In this document: positions 18,001 to 21,452 of the stretch, piece by piece
Layout: each line of letters begins with the position of its first letter
Numbering within the stretch: position 1 is the first letter of the stretch
Assembly: GCA_945861785.1 (NCBI GenBank)
Contig: CAMAWD010000047.1
Span: 1 to 46,592, forward strand
DNA: 46,592 bases
DNA from: Rhodoferax sp. OV413
Lineage (GTDB): Bacteria; Pseudomonadota; Gammaproteobacteria; Burkholderiales; Burkholderiaceae_C
Direction: 5' to 3'
Translations under genes and position numbers: made by a program
The notes under the pieces: model-generated
Seen by the model: only the letters and a program-made list of their open reading frames with translations
Databases searched by the model: none
Told to the model about the DNA's origin: nothing

Positions 18001-19599
18001 GACCACGAGCAGCGCGCCGGCATTCACGTTCGAGTCTGACAAGCTTGCCAGAAGACTGCGATCGACTTCGTTGCTTGCCGCGGCGATGCCTACCGAAACG
18101 CTCTTGAGCAGTCCGAGATTGGCCGAGAACCCGGCGCTGGTGGCCTCGAAACTGGCCTGGTCGGTGGCCAGCAGACGCACGTCGTTTTCTGCGCTGATCA
18201 CCGAATTCGCGATCAAAGCCTGGGTGTAGCCAGTGGCCTGGTTGCTCGCGACCTTGGCGTTGGCGACAAGGCTGGACGCGTTGAGCGCATAAACCTGCAT
18301 GCTGCCCAGCGCCAGGTCTGCGCCGCCGACCAGCGCTTGCACCTGGTCGACAAGCTTGTTGCGCTGCACACCGACCAGGCTCGAGACCACCTGCCCCTCA
18401 ACACCGCCGCCGGGCGAATCCAGGCTGGCCGCGCTGACTTGCACCCGACCCGCCGCCGCGCCATCCAGACCGGCAAGTGAGAGCCGCGCCACACTGTCGC
18501 CCACGCCTTGGCCCAGGTAGGCTAGCGTGTTGCGCTGCAGGTTTATCCGCCCCAGGCCCAGGTCGAAGCCAGTCAGACTGGTAATCAGCCTGTCGTTGGT
18601 GTTGAGCGAGGTCGCCACACGGCTCTGGTCCACCGCTTCAACCAGCAGGTCGACTGCAGCGCCCAGGCTATGGCCGGTGATGGTGAGGTCGGCACCGCTC
18701 AGGATGCCGGCAACAGTGGATTGCTCGGAGTCGATGGCGACCGACCCGGATGCTGCACCGATGGTTTCGATCTGCAACTGGCTGTAGGTGTGCGCCGTCA
18801 CAGCCAAACCGCCTGCCTGGACGATCGACTGGGCGCCGATTACGGCCTCGGCTGCGGTCGCAGCGTCGATCGTCGCGTAGACCAGCGAGTCCTTGGGCGA
18901 GAGCAAGATATCAGCGAATACCGAAGCGTCGAGTGTGACCTGGGCACCGGCGTGGATCGCACCCTCGATGCTCACCCGCGCCTGCAGGTCGAGTGCGGCA
19001 GAAGTTCCCTGCAATTGGTGTGCTGAGGCAACAGCCCGAAGTGTCACATCCCCACCGGCGATCAAGTTCTGGCCCAAAGCCAAGGAGATGGTTTCGGCCT
19101 CGACCACCAATGATCCGCCTCCAAGGTCAACGCTGTTGATCACCAAGCTGTCGAGACCGTCGCCGCCGCGAATGCCGAGCAAGACCTTCGGGCGTGTGAA
19201 CACGATATCGTTGAAGCTCGCACCCGATAACCTGAGCTTGCCATCGCCGACTGAAGACAGAACGGCTGCGTTATTGCCACTGCCCAGGTCGAGGACCAGC
19301 ACCGTGAGCTCGTCGTTGAGCCGCAACAGCGATGGATCAGAGGCGTCCGACAGCACCGCCGAGTTCTGCGCCGCGCCTTGCCCGAGGTCGATGAAGGTGG
19401 CGAAGCCCGCGAAAGAATCGAGTTGTGACTGCGCTGACGGGTGGGCTTGCGTGTGATCGACAGCGACGATCTCTATAGCGCCATCCCCCACTGCGGCAGT
19501 GGCCAGCAGCAGCGGCTGTGCAGACAGAAGAATACGGTCTTCCAGGCGCTCGACACGCTCGCGCGCTTGCGCTTTTCGGAGGACGCGTTTCTTGCCCAT
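1..19599 (-). CDS. Giant LEPR-XLL-motif repetitive protein, C-terminus beyond window
   Basis: The reading frame starts at ATG 19599 and stays open to base 1, giving 6,533 codons with no stop in the window; I translated long stretches and found none. An AGGT ribosome-binding-like site lies about 10 nt upstream. Residues 19-27 read LEDRILLSA after a basic start (MGKKRVLRK), matching the LEPR-XLL motif found at the N-terminus of very large bacterial repeat proteins, with P replaced by D. The body is rich in G, A, V, S, T and N and poor in Cys, with short beta-helix-like runs such as GDVNITLENGRGKLNV (near 1900-1950). Recurrent modules, two Gly-Ser-Thr linkers and one EF-hand-like loop are listed separately. 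Export, surface location or adhesion is inferred from this composition. The export route cannot be judged because the C-terminus is absent. A filamentous-haemagglutinin-like protein is the main alternative label. Confidence 0.92.
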   Translation of the reverse strand, partial: MGKKRVLRKAQARERVERLEDRILLSAQPLLLATAAVGDGAIEIVAVDHTQAHPSAQSQLDSFAGFATFIDLGQGAAQNSAVLSDASDPSLLRLNDELTVLVLDLGSGNNAAVLSSVGDGKLRLSGASFNDIVFTRPKVLLGIRGGDGLDSLVINSVDLGGGSLVVEAETISLALGQNLIAGGDVTLRAVASAHQLQGTSAALDLQARVSIEGAIHAGAQVTLDASVFADILLSPKDSLVYATIDAATAAEAVIGAQSIVQAGGLAVTAHTYSQLQIETIGAASGSVAIDSEQSTVAGILSGADLTITGHSLGAAVDLLVEAVDQSRVATSLNTNDRLITSLTGFDLGLGRINLQRNTLAYLGQGVGDSVARLSLAGLDGAAAGRVQVSAASLDSPGGGVEGQVVSSLVGVQRNKLVDQVQALVGGADLALGSMQVYALNASSLVANAKVASNQATGYTQALIANSVISAENDVRLLATDQASFEATSAGFSANLGLLKSVSVGIAAASNEVDRSLLASLSDSNVNAGALLVVANSAATITANAQAMALAGGGVLAPGFQLAMGGSYAWNQVLGTVEASVQRSSVAAASQGGATVSATNSTAVSAASVAGSAASGGSVLGASLAFNAVGWRMGNIAVGAISSLIGSDLGSTEQPLKTLAFVSGSDLHTAGVVSVTALDAVTLDVVIVNSADATSSLGALAFGAAAVLASNRLSSDTKAYIERGAAGGSVVASGSVTVSASDDASIQAGVTMSATAGAVGASAAVGGIVVRNDVRGAVAADLDGASVTTGGDLLVEAIESARIAATLSGTVKAGGGSGFAAQVIGSGPSLAANALIATNLVLSDAQARVRDSALVVDGSADISARNVSTIEADNEAITESGSIAAGVTLAFNTVGWRAQNLLSAGVDALLGSSLGVEAPASVSAMLLGGSLQAGGDISVTADADEQLSAKVTNEVAASGAGASASLVLASNLVSAKALATVGPMVGAATGSKLAVSAGGSVTVSAADRAAIEAEVSMGSSSAGGVAVGGVVVRNDVRSAVEASINQVSLSAGAGVSVLGLGATEIISNVSGDTVSLGAESDSADTGESPSLSLAINALIATNLVLSSASASVLNSSLVVGGDLTVAANDAASIAADNSATMSSDGVAVGLTLAFNTIGWQAQNLLFNAVDALIGTDIGTEQPASVSATVVNTGIAVAGDVWVSAGGFAADAAEPGVPHGSHLSATIRNEVSATGENVAVSLLLASNRVSSRALAWISPLADREAAAVPLVGARASLSVDGSISVKAVDNAQIGADVSMGVTSGGGAAVGGVVVRNDVRSAVSAGLDRVALNAGGDVSVVALESAQINAGLSGKSQTAAEPTEPPPEDAETYGTVAGGTGGTGSTGSTGSTGGTGGTGGTATGESAAAKSMPPLALNGLIANNLVLSSSLASLTHSAVLAGGSLTVQARNESGIEAGNTAVIESGGVAVGVTLAFNTIGWQPQDIFRKTIDGLLGTSLGNEVPAVARASIEDSALDIGGDLSVDAAVEAVVGASTSNEASSVGASAAASLVLATNFVSSSAEAFIVEPVNSTLKIQAGGALTVTASDAPSVVAETKIVASSTAGAAPGAGDAYARVDFSSEDGEQEVKFGSQVMLAEDYEAGGTGGQIYRYMGGAPKEVDLSAADYTDAGYWYELVPAEGKAGELLALVDQAKELLNPAPVDDTKPDSSESWSAVERIGTGAPARSESQTLTLPGNAGAGAHFALAVETNKTAPIDLLALGLHTDALQRLTFLPGTQAQGQSYTLAMGVGRSTSLVFAGIADTDAARIQAAIEAWVGPGNVAVSYDTASRAGWSFNIRFKAAAAGVDQALVSASASGAAAVQLSFNSRTVTQGGAGATTADQAALIAAGLDAVYGEGAVNVVWQSAAAGQNSYRIDFTGAALAGRDLPTMRVVDKSAGLTASVATAVQGVVAQGDSFSLDRYVAAGTETFDLEIAIDGVSYLATDISDKATDAAVAAAIAAALSSENIALGETGIKVTATLAAQEGGGKAWEIAFGGAVQGRVISEFKARTSPPKEGADEGELQGGEPTSGAMAVGGVVVRNDVRGQAHAYILRADLGAGSVRVEASDSAVIEAKVDSTATATGGEGAGLAIGGVIATNLVLSQAEAEITDSQVSTDSGDVEVLGLNDSHIVARNQSAMESDGTTVGVTLAFNTLGWEAQNLLFAAVDALVGSNIGAEQPSRVLAHISNSDIDAAGSVTVKAESEAYIHSDILNETSSVLAAAEGGAEGGAEGGADAGGATGSTGSTGSTGGTGSTGSTGSTGGTGGTGAAAGAAAPEPPGLSVGFVLASNLVSSAARAWIDGAGRGVSTQAGGLAVESTDKASIESKVELSAVAAAGDESEASLAIKALINYFGLNYTDRSGEQTLKGGDRVRLADAAYGQFDRPEKLLAGDRVALTTSVGGGAAGQVFEYIGQEPLEGAALDAQNYSDITLWQRIKGKAGKTYIFIGDAGQRDLTHENFSDKSRWLLVDVGKLADLGLAVAGAIGGADGSASAFGGLVVRNDVRSDVAAWVEGQKLSVAGDLSITATESAVILSEDNSAVSADTVGVNVVIATNTVLSQARAWAQDSDIVTLAGGKVSVSADNRSQISAYIDSKVEASISVGVVLAFNTIGYAPQNLLFNAIDGLLGTAIGDQIPARTEAWTRNTSIDAAGDVSVTALWDGVIDAVIKNSAVAVSLDTAKAKKGEDDSKKSQMAITVAPVAAMNKISADVSAHVDQPRAVKARGDVKLEAAGTTTIHAKVSASAISIAAGAKGNARSVSVGLSLSRNVVRSDVDAWMLGVAGQPALVSAAGDIVIATQRKASIIADGSASAVAIAASPKGGPAVAGGGTLAFNMINGDSQAYAENLSLRASGSSADTGNVRITAEDSSLIDAHLRSVAVAVAVSGSSKPTPAVALGLSVARNFIGKSALAVPVTDFVASQFRGVSWNYLSDEGKTKIAVGDRVRVESSTLLSKPSAGVVAGQVFQAISALYDDRSDAGTADLSVGERVRLSSGANKDSVYEFLGGASGGASLGVNLGLEDYSDTKRWKAVGKFNEFGEIDLGTENFADATRWRSLGVDKSLTSIETGQTVLDDTNSFGSQAYRYVGDPLKSVKGIDLTIQNYGDESSWLLISWESTVAQTLARLTDTAVDASGEFRLDARGHASIMSTVVAGAAAVGASTSGPAVAVSAAGVYAENRISSSVIALAESNHAEPMTIVAGQATLQALDRSSIDAIAGAAALAASLAGAGASVSVSIGLAIAFNSIDSDVLATARGIDLRTTDGDAIVSASSAAEDLFAIDWSKLSFNPAALDAAANAGRKASRTSAQGQVWDFRSDGGSTVLRSDDRVIISSSTVGSSLLQAGQVYKYKGAADKTFNLGDTSVYTGSDWERVDIDKQEMQAGYTVQVSEGHSYGGIVGRVYRYIGVEADFSTEDEKKTLAKGDFVSVSSNHKNANKLKNNVYEYLGSAGEVDLASADFDDGSLWKKVDTKENVALWKESYADTTRWVLADDFADSQTALALAAALTSQGLALAGVDKLNSAAVYTTADGVVWNLRSDTGKQDLVKGKRVGIADSATGLTAGAPGNQAGVVGGQIYRFKASDQKQVDLALENYKDTTRWELVTDNTRELFKGNTVRLEADYAFGGQGGRVYQFIGKNRTAVALATEDYSDASRWALVQPPLRVSVVDAGQRWQVTDASGQTWQLRSVNGQLSISRSSISAVVAAASMGAALSLSTNGVAVSGAGALALNEVRGSTTALIERSTVYTSGDLVLDANSSASITAVVAAVSVALGGGVQNGVAVSIGVAVARNLIGQPGYGGGEGSRSAVRALIQSSTVETAGDLVLRADAEQTIHALVLAGSAAIAAAGNVGVSVDGSGVYAENLIGVKVDAGIDGADNLVVSHIHAGSLSVTAEDRAAISAVAAAASISVALAGNTGVAVSIGVALARNVIDNQVTAHLQHVQADVSGGVTLNAASDSSISVVAAAAAAAVAIGGSVGVGVAGAGASAVNVILGKVGTWVADSDLRVGAPVDLTARNAALIKATIVSAALGVGGGGAAGVGAAIGLSLARNYIGYDPKGWSGTATYDARTDNPTTLKTGDTIRLASNAGVRANDVYKYIGDDELKRKDTNKDGKLDNLLLTQDYGDDKLWVQQTESAANVILATVDRSSIVGKQQGSVAAGLMVRALDDQAIKALVVSGSAAASGSGGTAVSIGGAGSSAVNRIGTQVLARISQTRQSGISLDGAVLVEALDRSVIDANVMAVSVALSASSAGASVAIAISVADNHIANVVQAVVDQAVIRAAGDVTLNASELATIKSKSTVAAVAIDISMGGAVSGGGAKSVNTIDTRTEAWIDAPVSSRSSVNTAGSLLLTAKSAASTDSQVIAAAVAFGAIGAAAAGTVADNVLRPVTSASISHSDIDAGEVAIHALGQQSALSKTAALAVSTGVSTGVAKSSVLSMARVQALLGDEVDLLAKTLRVDARSTDTLDMKALAASGGQNAGIAGALTVLTIGGTAQAGMGDRSTVSAGTVDIRAAREQNFDAASLNLALGAFAGSGALTFTTVESSAEVLIGQGNQVRAGTLLINAQNTADKRRYVDKDNLRSGSAGAVAATALAALTDIGTADKPFASKVKIGSGTLLDVSAQDGSPGVLRIETLVDVAAVDKVRVEGVAGLGLSIAKAELGAHTLSSIELAGAQLRNQSGDVTLSARSDADLTPAANTFSAGLINGAGAIANGTIVASNLIHVHAVDQAPAGITGDNVNLYAGRDAFGVSNQLMGSAHADMALASLFGIGVPVATMAIVENNLIDIGKQVSLRAVQDVNLVAEPGLGGQGRAKTDGMVVKIGGTPYVAFALDGASVRSTNLVTVDASATMEAGVNYRTQVQILPVTVDGKNQLADGRIGTDLSDAEKQALGLDSAQQYQYASLDLEDVALTLSAGTIVQVVAGANFGGGVPGQAYRFSPADGADRAMVLEKENYLDATRWTAVAPNHVLLGSETAMQVATGETLRSASGLWYSRTGAALAVNAQTESFDESGWKQLTVFDSNKGLDFAFALSGKFYVVKPKDLALPTLLYANVANQLFDERSKVVGWMTSHAGNAEAIVRYQALLESIDQQLKKLGLTETAPDGKTLVPKSQFDQFFLKLPTIVSAPGSIFISADGGTDASRTVEAAVNSGRLKAHGEAQITVVNNTLFGLLVNDISIRKNSRVEVVDGALVTLPAGSVYFNKQSVLGAGSAGAAGDSVIRIMQDAYPREYYDLGGFTVPEAPQDLYVIGRILNEDGELILTNKEGSINVSGEIRAGTVTLSAAGDFNLATEDWLHVGTDPRQYIDFTKTFGAQVYNKDGQPKSLVIADLSAPQLLALHEAINQSSSSVFAMGTININARYLNLNGLIQSGLDSITLNIDKTFNPGKSVNFTDELGQLRQGISFGVDGRAAVDGFFDAGKGMIVLDPIVPQGGQINITGQVLSTGNGKLRVASGYISVHISNETAFDLAVDTIDVSTDRVGLITITDSVTLRRDAYRVAGGKVDHSVKQGVLSTADGVSSIRYDLVSAQTGLSAASAFAYQPASGRYYVWTEGQAKTRTVLNIYEQKSFNLFGFDWDGLVPDQQASATDTKFTDGAPLLESELALRLGIGPDADKFGAMFVVYEQRRNLAVDMIKSVSLVRDVHTNKLYEYVGASGKLAFPVLDFSDASLWTLREQLSGGVATSVVKADLSVDTIKKPSTQSPIKGQIGDWKQNRSLNRFDSDFENQDILVDGPTTTGGGWLRVKTITTKVTTITGLKDFYTYGLRADYPVAIEFPAGPAAPVIDIQTPGRMLLRGDIAFGAPAGSADELDDETFRPIKLSSDALVVSGDVVISGALPDIVSQGDVNITLENGRGKLNVQSTGNITVTVLAGKTPAPLRVGQIIAAQYDSAFNIVAAADVTIRSANGILGLASSSRIIGERVQLDAGNGLIYARVDSDVLGSGGLAAKALGSISLQETQGDLLLIAPTAWAGSVSVLSTAGDINLEAVGGAILDAVQENRRPDAVALQKLLNGSGLSVALQTQAANALSPSLMARLYPHAEVMGQGLSTNTEALNLSGRNVILQASGGVGSATGLLRLGDPASLSPADLQTLALAQADDVIEVRYATYRWTGPDSTVNLADEATYKNPSFWAPVMASDTAPVGLAVLQSSTGVADLHQGQWVANQFVVTGFTLQIWDDLNLQATGTLAIASDGDVVVQAQGAVQVSDGTGLGEAIHGIGGAGRMRLQVDAGSLSGLGAGSDAMLRSGSDMVLIVSDGGIDSHAVRSDINNGAMRVTAGGTLSASARDDIHLVATTGDMRLNQVASTLGDVTLASPLGSILSAGGSAPNIVGDRVTLTAGGGTGNSSNDLGNLVTALGLQARILNAQTITYNRSVIAIDNLGDLRVEGAQVGAEGTLLLRASGALDLAADVGVGSKGLIRLEALAGDLTLNHQVSTSAGSISLLAQGDVIQSADSIVSNLGGGIDVESFGGRVVQADGALLTAGSAAGNVRRAA
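7141..7167 (-). other. EF-hand/dockerin-like calcium-binding loop in giant protein
   Basis: Residues 4145-4153 read DTNKDGKLD, a full D-x-N-x-D-G-x-x-D loop. It sits inside one of the YRYxG modules (VYKYIG before, QDYGDDKLW after). The sequence fits a Ca2+-binding loop as seen in dockerin and EF-hand proteins. Whether it binds calcium here is inferred. Confidence 0.6.
8520..10500 (-). repeat. Cluster of YRYxG ... DLxxxxYxDxxxW modules
   Basis: The giant protein carries a short module: an aromatic core such as AYRYVG, IYRFKA, VYEYLG or VYKYKG, then 10-20 residues, then a DL.....Y.D...W segment (for example GIDLTIQNYGDESSW at 10150-10195). It is densest here, with about seven copies. Further copies lie near 1090-1160, 2470-2560, 4600-4680, 7100-7200, 12090-12260 and 14590-14670, for about fourteen in total. 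Each is preceded by a GDxVR-type segment. I do not know a named domain for it with certainty. Its scattered insertion between beta-helix-like stretches resembles separate small folded domains strung along a fibre, which is inference. Confidence 0.7.
12646..12822 (-). repeat. Gly-Ser-Thr / Gly-Ala-Glu low-complexity linker
   Basis: In the giant frame this stretch (about residues 2260-2318) encodes repeated AEGG units, then GSTGSTGSTGGT units, then a Gly-Ala tail. The DNA is a degenerate trinucleotide/9-nt tandem array. It looks like a flexible linker between repeat modules. The unit length of 9 bp keeps the frame, so slippage would change length without breaking the gene. Confidence 0.85.
15388..15486 (-). 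repeat. Second Gly-Ser-Thr low-complexity linker
   Basis: About residues 1371-1404 of the giant protein read GGTGGTGSTGSTGSTGGTGG in essence, nearly the same sequence as the linker at 12646-12822. It lies between the same two kinds of module (after LLxxNxLA, before a Glu/Pro-rich spacer). The shared linker suggests that a block of this gene was duplicated. Confidence 0.85.
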
Positions 19600-19955
19600 T
19601 TTTTTGCAGTTACCTGGTACCGATGTCGCGTTTTATGCAGATTTACCCGGCCAGGCGATGTCCAGAACACAGATCAGCCCATTTCCAGTAAGAAATGACG
19701 AGGATCAAAAAAGATGCATCGAAGACCATACGCTTCGGCGATAGTAGGCGCGGGAGGCTAAAAGACATTTCATGACATTTCATGACATTTCAGTCGCTCG
19801 CCACAAGCCGGCCTGGCGGTGTTGGGCAGCGCGAAGGCACTCAACTGCGGCGGCCGCGACTGGGCCGCCGGTCAGCAGCACCCCAGGCCAGCAGGTTTTC
19901 GGCGCTCTTGATGCGCAGATGGGCTGCGCTGGCCTTTAAGTTGATGCGTGAGTGT
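19600..19955. other. Upstream region of the giant gene, no gene seen
   Basis: I see no convincing coding sequence here. The stretch lies directly upstream of the giant gene, so its promoter should be in it, but I could not identify a clear -35/-10 pair. A run of A residues and an AGGTAAC sequence precede the ATG at 19599. A triple direct repeat (19764-19793) is the only organised feature. Confidence 0.6.
19764..19793. repeat. Three tandem 10-bp direct repeats (GACATTTCAT)
   Basis: GACATTTCAT occurs three times head to tail; the third copy ends in G rather than T. Each junction also forms TGA-N4-TCA, a short dyad. The array lies about 165-195 bp upstream of the giant gene start, where an activator or repressor could bind one full helical turn apart. 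Regulation is inference; a simple slippage product is the alternative. Confidence 0.6.
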
Positions 19956-20425
19956 TCATATGCTGAACCCAGCAATGAATTTCTCGCCAATTTCCCGCTG
20001 CTTAAGCCAATTGAGGGCTGTTTTCAGGCCTTCGCCCGCAATGCAGGCGCACCCATGCCTGCAGCCCATGAAGAATTCGCTTTGGCTGGTGTTCTTGGCC
20101 AGCAGGCCCCGGTAACGCGTTTCGCAACGCCCGAACTGACACTTGCGTCTGGGTCAGCGATGGTGCGGAACTTGATGGGAGTGAACTCGATGCCAGCTTT
20201 CTGTGCTTTTGCCAGTTCCATCTGTTCCCACAAGCGTTCGACCAACTTGTTGCGCCGAACTTGGATGGCAGGCATGTGTGCGGATTGACTGCTGCGCTGA
20301 GTTCGAGAGTTGCAAGGGTTGCCTGGTGCTTTTTCTTTCCAATGTTGATAATGCACAGGAAAGTATATTTTCGACTGGCATTGGTGGGCAACCTGAAACC
20401 CGCGAACATGACGGGTCATTGACAT
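19956..20425 (-). pseudogene. Frameshifted remnant of a small cytoplasmic protein, possibly DUF6641-like
   Basis: One frame (20425 down to 20024) contains a coherent stretch, VRRNKLVERLWEQMELAKAQ followed by KAGIEFTPIKFRTI. From memory this resembles a small family of unknown function (DUF6641-type) common in accessory regions. That frame then degenerates to a stop at 20024. A different frame continues plausibly as EGLKTALNWLKQREIGEKF and stops at 19956. A third frame upstream (LATLELSAAVN, about 20330) could be the true N-terminus. At least one, probably two, frameshifts are needed to rebuild a protein, so I call it a pseudogene. Family assignment is uncertain, and no function can be given. 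Confidence 0.45.
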
Positions 20426-20460
20426 GGATGTCGTGCAACCAACTCATGCGAGAAAATTTC

Positions 20461-21323
20461 ATGAAAAAGCCATTGATATTGCTGATTCTTATTGCAACTA
20501 CAGCACCCTCAGTCAGTCAAATCAATTCAAACAATAGAATTTCACAATATTCAACCGAAAATCGCCGGACGGAATAGCAACACTTCAAAACCGACGGCTT
20601 TACATTTCGACCGCAAGACGCACGTGCAGTATTCAAATATCCTGATGGCTCATTGGGCTATGTGCAACATTCACTTGTAAACGGTCCTTGGAATACAGCA
20701 AGCATCAATGACGCAAATATCTGTCTGACGATATCGATTTCAAACACGGCGCCACCAGCGGTGATATAAACGGCGATGGCTACCCCGACTTGATAGTTAC
20801 TGAGATGCATGGAGCCAATGTATTCATCAATGATGGAACAGGATATTTTGTAAAGTCAAACGCTTACAAAATACCACAAATTCGCAGAGCATTTCATGTT
20901 GAACTATTAGACATCAATAATGACGGCAAAGCAGACCTTCTGGTAGGGAGTCATGAGTGGCAAGACTCCACCAAAATCATACTGAATCCTGGAAACAATG
21001 ACTTTGGTGGCTCCACCTTCAATAGACCTGCTGAAATCATCATTCCAGCCGTACCTGGCGCAGGAACCATCGTGGATTTCTTGCATATTAAATCCATCAA
21101 CGCTCTTTATATTTTGCGCACAGGTGATGGCAAATCATATGGCACCGTTTTTTACCAGGGAATGTGGCTGCAAAAATTTGACCTCAATTCCAGAGCAAGC
21201 TCGGTCGTATATGCCAATAAAGATTGGCTTCAAAATAATCGCAGATGGCACACTTGGATTGTTGAGAAAGATGGATTCATAAAGAGTGATTTCGGAGATT
21301 CCATAGCAATACCGATAGAATAA
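20461..21323 (+). pseudogene. Disrupted secreted FG-GAP/VCBS-like repeat protein, AT-rich
   Basis: ATG 20461 begins a clear signal peptide (MKKPLILLILIATTAPSVSQ). The frame meets TAG at 20575, yet coherent protein resumes in the same frame (FKTDGFTFRPQDARAVFKYP, then GSLGYVQHSLVNGPW). Around 20715 it shifts frame into KYLSDDIDFKHGATSGDING and runs on to the stop at 21323. Two FG-GAP/VCBS calcium loops are visible: DINGDGYPD (just before 20790) and DINNDGKAD. The last 177 residues are open from ATG 20790, but that start is internal to the repeat. One nonsense codon plus one frameshift make the gene non-functional unless they are sequencing errors. GC content is far below the neighbours (18 of 60 bases in 20821-20880), which suggests horizontal origin. 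Confidence 0.75.
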
Positions 21324-21452
21324 TATTACTCCGATTTAGGCTCCAATCAATCAAAGAACGCCACAACTGGCGCAGCCACTACGCCATGGCGGTGATCGAA
21401 CTCGGCAAGGCAGTCGCCAGCGCACGGGCCCGCAGAAAAAATTCCTGTTGTG
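21324..21452 (+). other. Short intergenic stretch with possible coding debris
   Basis: Between the FG-GAP pseudogene and the end of the sensor kinase, base composition jumps back to GC-rich. A plus-strand reading of 21346-21444 gives QSIKERHNWRSHYAMAVIEL followed by GKAVASARARR. This looks protein-like but has no start or complete domain, and I do not recognise it. It may mark the edge of a deletion or insertion. Confidence 0.3.

Noticed and set aside
19764-19793. Triple repeat as a CRISPR array
   Set aside because: The units are 10 bp with no spacers, so it is a simple direct repeat.
20790-21323. The 177-codon FG-GAP frame as an intact small gene
   Set aside because: Homologous-looking sequence and a signal peptide lie upstream in another frame, so this is the tail of a broken gene.
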